The translations under genes were made by a program, and so were the position numbers. From positions 1-64,000 of the forward strand of contig CAXARO010000952.1 of NCBI GenBank assembly GCA_963971305.1: 64,000 nucleotides of DNA. Direction: 5' to 3'. Below, piece after piece: positions 20,390 through 30,303 of the stretch (positions are counted from its first letter, which is position 1; each line of letters opens with the position of its first letter). Under the pieces are notes generated by a model. The model searched no databases. It was not told the DNA's origin and worked only from the letters and a program-made list of their open reading frames with translations. Source of the stretch: Arcuatula senhousia (Eukaryota; Mollusca; Bivalvia; Mytilida; Mytilidae).

Positions 20390-21666
20390 TAAGTGTCAAA
20401 CAGACTTAACATTGTAAATATATTTAAAAATAAAGAAGATGTATTTCTTCTTAAGCCAAACATTGCTTTTCTACCTTGTTCTGCACAATGCTTCTGTGTT
20501 ATCAAAAATTTACAGTTATAATGCAGTAAAACACCTAAATAACAAAACTGATCTACAATATCAAGTTTTCTACCATTGTAAAACCATTCTTCGTGTGTTT
20601 TAATTGTTCCACCTTTTCTAAATACAACAATTTTAGTTTTCTTAACATTAACAGACAAACCCCATTCTTCTGTATAATCAGACAATGTATTTAACATATT
20701 TTGTAATTCTTCAACAGTTTCAGCAAACAAAATCATATCGTCGGCATACATTAATAAAAATAATGCTATGTCTTGAAATTCAAGGGGAAAATTACCTTTT
20801 GAAATAAATTCACATTCAAAATCATTAACATAAAATGAAAATAATATAGGAGAAAGAACTTCGCCTTGCATGACACCAAGGTTATTGCTGAAATAATCAG
20901 AGTTAAAACCATTGAAACGTATGCATGTTCTAACATTTTCATACATAGACTTCAAAACTAATAATAATTTGCCTCTAATACCTATTTTTGCCAACTTATA
21001 CCACAAACAAATACGATCTATAGAATCAAACGCCTTTTTGTAATCTACGAAACAACAATACAATCTTTTACCTTTACCTTTACATAAAGTATTTTGTATA
21101 ACAGAATAAACACAAAATATTGCATCAACTGTACTATAACCATTACGAAATCCAAATTGTGCATCAGTTAATACATCATTACTCGATGCCCATTTTAATA
21201 ATCTAAGATTTAATATAGTAGTAAACAATTTACCTAGATTACTGACGAGACTAATTCCACGATAGTTCCCTGGATCGTTTACATCACCCGATTTAAAAAC
21301 TGGTACAAGGATAGCATTAGTCCATATAGACGGGAAATAACCTGAATCCAAGACGGCATTGAAAATAGTACATAAAAATGGCAATAAAAAGTCTTTGAAT
21401 TCAATTAAAAACTCATTTAAAAAACAGTCCGGGCCGTGGCTTTTTTCGCGTTTCAGTTGACGAATGGCATTCTCAATTTCATTTTGCGAAATGCTTAGAT
21501 CCAAATCTTCAAAAACACAGTCATTTTCGGGCATATTTGGGTTAACATTTCGTATCGGCACATCTGATACTAAAGTTTTAAAATAGTCGAAGAAGTCAGA
21601 TGCATTTAAATCACAATTCATACTCCTTTTTTTCTTGAATTTCGCATAATATTAAAACAGTTTAGG
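20390..21666 (-). pseudogene. LINE ORF2, reverse transcriptase part
   Basis: RT motifs in order: REKSHGPDCFLNEF, FKSGDVNDPGNYRGISLV, AQFGFRNGYSTVDAIF, CCFVDYKKAFDSIDR (motif A), GVMQGEVLSPILFSFYVND (motif B) and LMYADDMILFAE (motif C). Upstream, between the large insertion and the internal ATG at 21621, the reading is PKLF-stop-YYAKFKKK, so a TAA also interrupts the ORF near 21652. The element is therefore dead by insertion and by stop. Confidence 0.87.
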
Positions 21667-21989
21667 GTTATCACGGTAGGTCCCGTGTCCGGCGACAGGA
21701 TTGTTTTTTCGAGAGGAATTGTCCAGTTTTTTCGAGAGAGGTCCAGGTTTTTTCGCCTGTCCGTTTACTAAAAAATGCTTAAATTCTCAATTGTAAGTGA
21801 AACAAAACAAAAAAGAGGAATAAAAGTATTCAAAATGTTCAAATTATTACTTTTCTTCCACAAAAGTCCGTAAAGAAGCATCAGTTAATGATTTATTAAA
21901 ATTGACCAGGTTTTTTCGAGAGGCACAACAACTTGTCCGGTTTTTTCGAGAGATGTCCTGGTTTTTTGAAAATTTTGACTAGAGAGAGG

Positions 21990-23044
21990 AACTGGGTTTT
22001 GTGGAAACTATACGACTTAAATGGAAACTAATATCCCTCCTACTCAATAAACATACATTTAAACACATTACATGCAAAATATTAACTTTAAAGCATAAGT
22101 AGACTGCCCAAATGCATTATCTGACTTATCTTTGAAGACTAAATTAGTATTTTGACAAAATTAGTTTAATGGTACATTTGTGACTTTCTCGACGTGCTTT
22201 AATAAATTACCGGTTTCAAAAAGAGTGATTGTTACGGTGGGCAAATTTTTGAAAGGTAACTGCAATCTTGTTTTTGAGCCTTTTCAAGTCTTTGAAACTA
22301 TAAAATCTACATGTATGTCAGAAACAAATAAATACAAAAAGAGCATATTCCACTGGTGCATTCTGTTATTTCAAGAGTTTAAGGGTGTTTTGGAATATGG
22401 GATATATACATATTTATTCCTGGAATACGGGATATTTGAGGCAAAACAAACTGGGATATAGAATATTTAAAACTATTCTATTTACAGGGATATAGGATAA
22501 GAAAAAAACCTCTATTTTGGATACGGGATATTTGATAAAAACATTAGGGAATAGAGATATTGGAACCCCTTAACGTATACATATGTATGTAAAGATACAA
22601 AAACTTAAATAGCATTTGAATCTCATACTCTTATGTTTGTTTTATGTCCAGTCGACACTATTTCAGTCATAATCAGCAGGACAAGAGCTAATTGAAACAC
22701 CAAAATGAATTCTGTAGACCCACCCAGGACACAGACCCATGTATGTCATTCGAAGGACCCATGCACGACCACAAACCAGAAGTAAAACGAACCAACTCAC
22801 AAGATAGCCCAATGTACCGTTAACGCACCATAGGCCAATGCATCCAGAAAGTGACGAAATCCTCCCTCAAAAGTTTTGCACAATTTGAAACCCTTCCATA
22901 TGGTGACTGACAATTGAGAACCCTTACCCGAAATGAGGTCATACTAGATGGAACATCTACCTGTGTGGGATATGGCCAACTCATAACCAGTTTCACATAA
23001 CCATCCTTTATCTGGCGAAAATACAATGCTGAATCCTGTTTGAA
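21990..23044. other. Interior of the 4.88-kb element, no gene recognised
   Basis: Small ORFs (for example 22180-22461) resemble nothing I know. 22390-22560 repeats 'gggatat' loosely. Confidence 0.4.
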
Positions 23045-23445
23045 CCTATACTCACTGAGAGAGAGAAGCGGGGTTGGAGTGGGAAACAAAGGATCTGTAA
23101 ATTTTGAAGATCACTGGAAAAGGGAAGAGGTGGGTAGGTGCGGAAAATTTAGCCTGTGACGGTGCACAATGGGATATTTTACGTGCATGAACCTTGGAAC
23201 TCTCCACGCACGTTGGTCCAATATGGTTTACGGTCAAGTTTCCGCATTAGTATAGCCAGATAAACCGGCATTTATTATGACAGGGCTGCCCCATTCAACC
23301 ACCTGTGGCACACATTCCAGTCGCTTTGTGGGCTAAGTGGCCTGGAAAGATGACAGGTTTCTTAGCACTCTTTAGTGGACTTTTACGACAAGCTTAGCGC
23401 TGCTGCTAACCTATTCACCTTCCGGGTCCCGCACGGGAGCATACT
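23045..23445 (-). repeat. SINE-like dispersed repeat, copy 2
   Basis: Same family as 14118-14640: shares 'agggctgccccattcaacca', 'cattccagtcgctttgtggg' and 'gacaagcttagcgctgctgc'. Nested in the 4.88-kb element. Confidence 0.65.
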
Positions 23446-23665
23446 CTTATGAAGTTTTTTGTTGAATTTATAATATATACAACAAGTCGAAGCAGCCACG
23501 CTGCATATCCCCGCGCTACTCTGGTGTTTGATAGTATAAAGGCAAATAATTTAAAGAAAAAAACTATGACTATAATGAGCATTACTAGTACTATAAAATG
23601 TATATGTATTAAAATGAGACTTTTCCCTGGTAATAGGAGTGATAGTAATGTAAAGAATTATGCAT

Positions 23666-24720
23666 GACAAAGGAAAAATGTGCTCTTAGGCTACCTATGC
23701 AGCCCAGCTCTTAAGGTCATTATCAAAATTCCAAAACCTTCAGCAGAATCTACATCCATAGTGCAACTACTGAGCCAAGTTTCAGTTCGGTATTCCAAAT
23801 AACCTGGGAGGAGTTGCTTGACAAAGGAACAATGTGCCCTTAGGCTACCTATGCAGCCCAGCCCCTAGGGGCCATATCAAAATTCCGAAACCATCAGAAG
23901 AATCTACATCCATAGTGCAACTCCTGAGCCAAGTTTCAGTTCTGTATTCCAAATAACCTGGGAGGAGTTGCGTGACAAAGGAATAAAGTGCCCTTAGGCT
24001 ACCTATGAAGCCCGGCCCCTAGGGGCCATATCAAAATTCCTAAATCTTCGGCAGAATCTACATCCATAGTGCAGCTACTGAGCCAAGTTTCAATTCTGTA
24101 TTCCAAATAACCAGGGAGGAGTGGCGTGACGAAGACTAATGTGCCCTTAGGCTACCTGTGCAGTCCAGCCCCTAGGGGCCATGTCTAAAATCCGAAACCT
24201 TCGGCAGAATCTACATTCATAGTGCAACTACTGAGCCAAGTTTCAGTTCTGTATTCCAAATTACCTGGGAGGAGTTGCGTGACGAAGGAATAACTTGCCC
24301 TTAGGCTTCCTATGCAGCCCAGCCCCTACGGGCCATATAAAAATTCCGAAACCTTCGGCAGAATCTACATCCATAGTGCAACTACTGAGCCAAGTTTCAG
24401 TACTGTATTCCAAATAACCTGGGAGGAGTTGCGTGACGAAGGAATAATGTGCCCTTAGCCTACCTATGCAGTCCAGCCCCTAGGGGCCATATCAAAATTC
24501 TGAAACCTTCGGCAGAATCTACATCCATAGTGCAACTACTGAGCCAAGTTTCAGTGCTGTATTCCAAATAACCTGGGAGGAGTTGCGTGACGAAGGAATA
24601 ATGTGCCCTTGGGCTACCTATGCAGCCCAGCCCCTAGGGGCCATATCAAAATTCCAAAACCTTCGGCACAGTCCCCACCCACAATGCAATCAATGACCCA
24701 AGTTTCATCTTTCTACTCCC
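23666..24720. repeat. Tandem array, about seven units of ~154 bp
   Basis: Units start 'gtgacgaaggaataatgtgc' and contain 'agcccctaggggccatatca', 'ggcagaatctacatccatag' and 'cctgggaggagttgcgtgac'. It ends in 'cgtacgtacgtac' at about 24760, the usual end of this repeat type. Confidence 0.9.
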
Positions 24721-24782
24721 TGTGGTTACTGAGATTATCCTGGACATTAACGCCATACGTACGTACGTACATCCGTACATCG

Positions 24783-25579
24783 AATAGCAATTCAATTCAA
24801 TTCAATTCAATCTTTATTGTCATATAAACTATATATACAGTTTGTGACAGTATAACATAGACATAAACAGACATACATACAAATACACATGTAACAAGTT
24901 GAAAAAATATATATATACATTATGAAGCAAATGTTTAAGGTTCCCCTGTCCTCAGTTCTATAGACTTTTTAATAAAGGATCCTAATTTATTTACCTCTGT
25001 TGGTGTTGATGGGTTTAATATGTATATAATTTTTTCACTGATGTTTAGGTCTTTAAAAAAGCTATTAAAAGAAAGAAACTCAAAATATTCTTTTCTTAAG
25101 TTTGAATTAATATTACAGTGTAATAAAAAGTGGATCTCATCATCTAATAATTTACATTTTTGGCAAAGTCTTTCTTCCCTGGGTATTTTAAAATGCCTTC
25201 CCTTTTCAATTAACAATACATGATCACTTATTCTTAATTTAGTAATTAACCTCCTAAATTCAAAATCTGAAATGGATAAATAAGGTTTAGTTAGAAAGTT
25301 AATATTTAGTTTTTTATAGAAAAAAAGTTTGCTTTTTTCATCTATACTATTTAATTTATCTTTAAAAAGTTTTATGTAATATGTATGCATTTGGCATTTG
25401 ATGTACTTTTTAATATTGTTTAGACTTTTCTGGTCTCTGCAAACTTTCAGTCTCTCTATATCGATTTCAGATTCTGAAAGGATATCTTTTGCATATGAGA
25501 CCCATGTGTACATGCCACTAGCATCTAAAGATTCTGATAGTTGAAATGATTCTTCTAAAAGAGGGTTTAATAGCAAAAC
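24783..25579 (-). mobile_element. 5'-truncated LINE fragment
   Basis: The 3' tail is an AATTC repeat at 24790-24812 (TTGAA units on the minus strand). The coding part, 24935-25576, is the C-terminal domain only, with FRRLITKLRISDHVLLIEKG and CQKCKLLDDEIHFLLHCN. It is related to, but distinct from, the LINEs at 18.3-29.2 and 51.7-58 kb. The 5' truncation point meets the hairpin at 25580-25613. Confidence 0.8.
24935..25576 (-). pseudogene. LINE ORF2 C-terminal fragment
   Basis: 213 residues open to the natural stop, with no RT or endonuclease. It contains the C..C..H..C knuckle CQKCKLLDDEIHFLLHC that closes ORF2 in this LINE group. Confidence 0.8.
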
Positions 25580-25613
25580 ATTATCCCCGCGCTTTCGCTA
25601 GCGCGGGGATAAT
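25580..25613. repeat. GC-rich perfect hairpin, 14-bp stem
   Basis: ATTATCCCCGCGCT, a six-base loop ttcgct, then AGCGCGGGGATAAT. It lies exactly at the LINE fragment's 5' junction in otherwise AT-rich DNA. Confidence 0.85.
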
Positions 25614-26470
25614 AAAGAATAAATACATATGTGTAAAAATTAAGACGTACTGAAAGGGCAATCGAGTCTTATATAATCCTGGATAAAACAGCAGACATGA
25701 AAGAAGACGACTCTGATACAAACAAACACATCCAAGAAACAACTACAAGTCAAGTTAAAAGAAGGTAGCCCAGAAACTGTAAGCATTTTCTGCTTGTCGC
25801 AACACAAATATTTTGTTTCCAGTCAATTATTCAAGGAGGCTATTTTCAATTTATAACAGTTGGTATTTATGCTTAGACAATAGATTAATGGGTTCTGGTT
25901 GTAGGCGTCAATTATATGTGCCTGCCTGTTTATATAGGCTATATAAGGTTGAATTCTTGACTTTAACTGACGTATTCTTGTCCAAAACCCTTGAAATGAT
26001 AGTACCGTATTCTTATTTGTTTAACAACATACAATGTCTTTTAAAATATGATTTAACAGGTAAACAACACGCACAACTTGTCTTTCTAAAGTATGAAAAA
26101 ACCTGGACCTCTCTTGCAAAAACCTGGACGCCTCTTGAAAAAACCTGGACATGTATTTTATTTTAATTTAAAAATATGTAAGACGCAACTTTTTGGCATC
26201 AATGTTCAGGATGCCATAATATAACAGTGATGTTCACTTATAATGGTAAGCAATCTCGTTCAATATAGTTGTCTTTTAAGGGGCGAAAAATGCAAAAAGG
26301 TAAAAATTCAAAAAACAGCCCACAATTTTATTTAGAAATCACATTTTTTTATAGGAATTGGTGTTGTTATACAATATGATAATACTACAAATATGCCTAC
26401 CCGTTGGTAGCATTTTTTCTTCGCTTTCAGCTAAAAATCCCTATATATCACCAGAGTTTGCATTTTTATT
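25614..26470. other. Interior of the 4.88-kb element, right side
   Basis: No recognisable protein. An ORF at 25813-26166 runs into the subterminal repeats and is not supported. Confidence 0.4.
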
Positions 26471-26557
26471 GATTATTCTCTTGAAAAAACCAGGACAATT
26501 GTAAATCCCTCTCGAAAAAACAATCCTGTCGCCGGACACGGGACCTACCGTGGTTAT

Positions 26558-27893
26558 CAGAACGTAATTTACTCAACATATCACCTTGTTGGCGTTTATA
26601 AATACGATTACATTTACGTTCGTAGTCCTTGTATTCGCTTTTGGTACGGTTCAACTCTCTGTGGTTAACTCGAGTTTTGTCCATGTTAAAATTCAACAAC
26701 GCTTTGCGATAATTGGAATACAGTTCTTTACATTTACGGTCAAACCATGGTTTATCAGGTGCTTTGTTATTTGCAGTACGGGTTTTACTTGGTTGCTTGT
26801 TCTGCTTAAAGAATGGAGTCATTATATTAATGAACACTTCAGAAAAATCATTAACTAAAGAGTCAATTCGTTCTTGGGAAGAAATGTCAACATGTTCGAT
26901 TGTTGTACTTAAGGTATCTGCGTTTACTAACAAGGCGTTAAAACACATGTCTTTTAAGTCGTTGTCCCATTTATAAAACAAAGATTCATCTCCCAAATTC
27001 TCATCACTAGATTTTGGATGAACACTTTCAGTAGAATAGTTTATTTTAAAGTGGATATGCAAAGGTGCATGGTCACTGTACGTTGTAAAGTTGCTAGTAA
27101 TAAATTTTGAAACCAAGTCGAAGCTACCAGATTTACATAGAACATAGTCTATAACACTCATACCTCTTGGTCCGCTGTAAGTAAAATCACTTGCCATACC
27201 ATCAGGATGTCGACCATTCAAGATACGCAAACTACTACTTTTACAGAGGTCAATAATCTTCAAACCATAGTCGTTGGTCGCAGTATCCGGATTACTTCTG
27301 ACAGGTAGAGTCTCGTCAGTAACGTAAGTAAAACATTCACCAACCCTATCTAAAACACTATCATGTAATACATCATTATTAACAAAATCATACAAATTAC
27401 CAGTTCTAGAGTTACAATCACCAATGATAAATATATTTGGACAGTCATTAGAATATTCGGCTACCTGCGTTTCTAGTTCATAAAACAAATCAACTTCATG
27501 TATCTTATAGAAAGATGAGTTCTGAGGGGGTATATAGACGAAAGCTATCAGATAATCAGTTCCACAGCCTGTTAATTCTTTGGACACTCTCAGCCATACA
27601 ATAGTTTCATATACAATTTCCAATACTTTTACATGTTTTTCGATTGAATTTTTTATCATAAGATATAAACCACAACCTTGTTTGTACTTTTTTCTGGACA
27701 ATGGAATAGCTTTACAATTGTAATTATCAATTTCAACATCACAAGTATCATTAATCCAGCATTCAGACAAAAACACAATATCATAAGTGCTAATAAAATT
27801 TCTAAAACTAGTATCTTTTACTTTATTTTCAAAACCACCATTTATATTCCACGCTAAACACTTGAGATTTGTAACAGATAATTTCGACGTGTC
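26558..27893 (-). pseudogene. LINE ORF2, APE endonuclease part
   Basis: Directly after the ORF1 stop and in the same frame: KCLAWNINGGF, DIVFLSECW, AFVYIPPQNSSFY, FIIGDCNSRTG, GMSVIDYVLC and YSDHAPLHIHF give the APE motifs, including the terminal SDH. There is no ATG near the start; the first in-frame ATG is well inside the domain. It is cut at 26558 after KLRSDN by the 4,881-bp insertion. ORF2 expression from a TAG-separated frame would require readthrough or re-initiation. Confidence 0.87.
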
Positions 27894-29126
27894 CTACGCC
27901 ATTGAAACATCATCGAGTCCACCTTCCGCTCTGTTGTTTTCGTTCGAATTTCGAGTTTCAGCTTCTGCTTTTCTAATTTTCGCTTGTTCAATAGCACCAT
28001 CAATCGACCCACCGGTATAAGCGACACCTCCAATGAATAACTTATCTCGAATTAGAACAGCCTTAACATCGGCCTCTCGGGCTTTCTTTAGTAACGGAAT
28101 CAACTCTCGTCGTTTTTCCACCACAGATCTCGGGAAATGATCAGTTATTGAGACGGTTGTATTCTTCAGTTTGGGACTTCTTTTACGAACCTCGTCGCGT
28201 TTCTGTCTATCACCAAATTTCACCAAAATCGGACGGATTACCGCTTTATTTTCATTCGCTTGTATATTTTCGGGCCGTTTAGTTTTGCCAAGGCGAAATG
28301 CGGATTTGATAAATGGAGTAAGATCTTCGTCTATTTCGAGAACATCCTTGCAAATTTTCTTTATGATTTCGGAGCAGTCTTCATCCGCTGCTTCATTAAT
28401 ACCATGAAAAAGTAAATTGTCCCGCATTGACTCATTTTGGATAACCTCAATTTCACTATTCAATTTTTCATTTGCTTTTACAATTTTATTAATATCAAGT
28501 TTAGACTCGGTTATTGTTTTTGTCTCTGCCTTCATTGATGCAATGTCTATGCGCAACGCTTCGTATTCGGATTGAATTTTTTTAACTTGAGATTCCAGAG
28601 TTTTACACGTTTTCTCCGACTTTTTAATATTATCATCAAAAGTTTTCGAAATAAACGTCTGACTGTTTTCAACCTCCGTCACTCGATTTGACAAACTACA
28701 AATATCACTTTTCATTTCATTCATTTTCAAATCAATACTAGTTACTGATCTCTTGATCTCGTCAATGGAGTTCATTTTTAAGGACATGGCCTCAAATTTA
28801 GACAAAAGTTCACTCGCCCATGACGGTGGATTGGGCGTACTTGGTTGTGCGGTTGACGCGAAGGGTATAAATCCGGAATTACTAAACTGCATTTGCTGGG
28901 TCGGTGAAGAGACCAAAGGAGATGCCATCATTGGCATGGGCATATTCTGCATGTTACTGTTCATATTATTCATGTACGGCTGGTTGTTCATGTTGAAATT
29001 CATTGAGTGAAGTGGTTGGGGGGTGAAGGACAAATCAAACACACCCTTTTGATATTGTTCGTTGTTTTTGCTTTTAGTTCGTTTTTTCTTCTTTTTGGGT
29101 TGTTGTGATCCGTCCGGTGATGCCAT
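27894..29126 (-). CDS. LINE ORF1, RNA-binding protein with L1 ORF1p-like core
   Basis: 410 residues. A lysine-rich N-terminus (PKKKKKRTKSK) that could be a nuclear signal, an N/M-rich low-complexity segment (about 40-85), a long coiled coil (about 110-220) and then MRDNLLFHGINEA ... RPILVKFGDRQKRDEV ... VSITDHFPRSVVEKR, the RRM-plus-CTD pattern of L1-type ORF1p. Expected to bind LINE RNA and trimerise. It ends ATGGCGTAG, and ORF2 follows in the same frame without spacing. No internal stop, so this is the best-preserved part of the element. Confidence 0.85.
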   Translation of the reverse strand: MASPDGSQQPKKKKKRTKSKNNEQYQKGVFDLSFTPQPLHSMNFNMNNQPYMNNMNSNMQNMPMPMMASPLVSSPTQQMQFSNSGFIPFASTAQPSTPNPPSWASELLSKFEAMSLKMNSIDEIKRSVTSIDLKMNEMKSDICSLSNRVTEVENSQTFISKTFDDNIKKSEKTCKTLESQVKKIQSEYEALRIDIASMKAETKTITESKLDINKIVKANEKLNSEIEVIQNESMRDNLLFHGINEAADEDCSEIIKKICKDVLEIDEDLTPFIKSAFRLGKTKRPENIQANENKAVIRPILVKFGDRQKRDEVRKRSPKLKNTTVSITDHFPRSVVEKRRELIPLLKKAREADVKAVLIRDKLFIGGVAYTGGSIDGAIEQAKIRKAEAETRNSNENNRAEGGLDDVSMA

Positions 29127-29159
29127 CTGGTCTTACCATTACTATAGAACATAACATTC

Positions 29160-29480
29160 CTCTCTATCGAACGACCAAAACATATCTAAATCACACTTTT
29201 CTGAGGACCGATGAAAACATCCTGCCATTACTATAAGGGAGATAACTATTAGAAGAACTTTTGCACAAAGAAAATAATCAAGAAAGGCAGTGCTCCGAAT
29301 ACACACGTGTACCTATAGACTGTAGGCTCCGAATACACGCGTGTACCGTTAGCTAAAACACGTTTTTGGCTATAGGTACATTATTTCTTACGATATGGGA
29401 TTATTCTCAAAGTTACCGTAACCAGAAACATGTTTTTTGTAGTTTTTTATGGCAAGCCAAAGTGGACAAAAGTCCCTATT
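29160..29480. other. Spacer between LINE and AT array
   Basis: Holds a 22-bp direct repeat, 'gctccgaatacacacgtgta' at 29292 and its variant at 29326, each with a palindrome (ACACGTGT / ACACGCGTGT). No gene. Confidence 0.5.
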
Positions 29481-29484
29481 TTTT

Positions 29485-29987
29485 AATATTAGAAATTCAT
29501 TTTTTAATATTAAAAAATAATTTTTAATATTAAAAATTCATTTTCTAATATTAAAAAATGAATTTCTAATATTAAAAAATGAATTTCTAATATTAAAAAA
29601 TCATTTTTTAATATTAAAAATTCAAACTCATATTTTTTAATATTAAAAAATCATTTTCTAATATTAGAAAATGAATTTTTAATATTAGAAAATGATTTTT
29701 TAATATTAGAAAATGATTTTTCAATATTAGAAAATCATTTTTTAATATTAGAAATTGAATTTCTAATATTAGAAATTGAATTTCTAATATTAGAAAATGA
29801 ATTTTTAATATTAAAAATTCTGAAACATTTTCTAATATTAAAAATAGATTTTCTAATATTAAAAAATCATTTTCTAATATTAGAAATTGATTTTCTTATA
29901 TTAAAAAATCATTTTCTAATATTAAAAAATGAATTTCTAATATTTAAAAAATGAATTTCTAATATTAAAAATTCATTTCTTAATATT
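29485..29987. repeat. 24-unit AT array, 21-bp period
   Basis: AATATT (once TATATT) recurs at 29485, 29506, 29526, 29547, 29568, 29589, 29610, 29639, 29660, 29681, 29702, 29723, 29744, 29765, 29786, 29807, 29834, 29855, 29876, 29897, 29918, 29939, 29961 and 29982. Spacing is 20-22 bp apart from two wider gaps (29 and 27). Each unit is a near palindrome, TTTYTAATATTARAAA, with either A or G at the variable position. Confidence 0.9.
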
Positions 29988-30048
29988 AAAAATTAAGATC
30001 CGGATCTTAAAAGTGTTTAAATATGAATGAATTTTGAGCATTCCAAGA

Positions 30049-30303
30049 TGGCAGAGAATGGGAAGCAGCAATCAAATCAGCTGTTCTTAAAAATTGATGC
30101 AGCTGCACTAGCGCATGACTTCAACCTTGTTGAAAGTTTGGTTATTCAAACAAGAAACTCAGCAGTGACATTGATAATGATGATCATCAACGAGTTGAAA
30201 ATTCTCTTTCTACAATTTCAAACTTGGTCAAAGAGCAACGGAAACAAGAGCAAGAACTGCCAGCAGTCAAATTGGGATTCCAGGCAAGCAGGCCAAAAAA
30301 AAG
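30049..30303 (+). CDS. CARF-type gene, exon 1 with an internal frame break
   Basis: The ATG frame reads MAENGKQQ...AHDFNLVES. The frame that splices to exon 2 (via AG|G) is another one, open only after a TGA at 30131-30133: FGYSNKKLSSDIDNDDHQ ... VKEQRKQEQELP. The two halves abut naturally if one base is gained or two lost between about 30131 and 30140. It could be an assembly indel, a real mutation or an unrecognised short intron. Confidence 0.55.

Larger units (their letters stand above)
21672..26552. mobile_element. 4.88-kb TIR element with 5-bp TSD, inserted in the LINE
   Basis: The left end CACGGTAGGTCCCGTGTCCG continues as a perfect inverted repeat of the right end for 45 bp. GTTAT flanks both sides (21667-21671, 26553-26557). 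Subterminal copies of TTTTTTCGAGAG and its variants stand near 21702, 21735, 21752, 21912, 21943 and 21961 on the left, and as GAAAAAACCTGGAC-type copies near 26096-26150, 26482 and 26508 on the right. No transposase is seen. The middle has been filled by later insertions (SINE-like, tandem array, LINE fragment). A 5-bp duplication with 5'-CAC ends recalls Transib/RAG-type elements; that is inference only. Confidence 0.82.
18345..29160 (-). mobile_element. LINE (APE-type non-LTR retrotransposon), split by two insertions
   Basis: Reading from right to left: ORF1 (27894-29126), endonuclease (26558-27893), a 4,881-bp insertion, RT (20390-21666), a 1,092-bp insertion, C-terminal domain (18471-19289) and a 3' tail 'taataaagaatgaatg' near 18345. 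Removing the two insertions restores one element of about 4.8 kb. The 5' limit near 29160 is approximate. The architecture (coiled-coil/RRM ORF1, APE endonuclease, RT, CX2C...H...C tail, no RNase H) points to the Jockey/CR1/L2 side of LINEs; I cannot name the clade. Confidence 0.85.

Noticed and set aside
22180..22461. 93-residue ORF in the 4.9-kb element as a transposase
   Set aside because: No DDE or other transposase motif, and composition as in surrounding noncoding DNA.
23666..24720. CRISPR-like array
   Set aside because: Units are ~154 bp and diverge along their length; no short constant repeat alternates with unique spacers. The same applies to the arrays at 29485 and 35040.
25813..26166. 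117-residue ORF as a gene
   Set aside because: Its C-terminus is a translation of the subterminal repeats (KTWTSLAKTWTPLEKTW).
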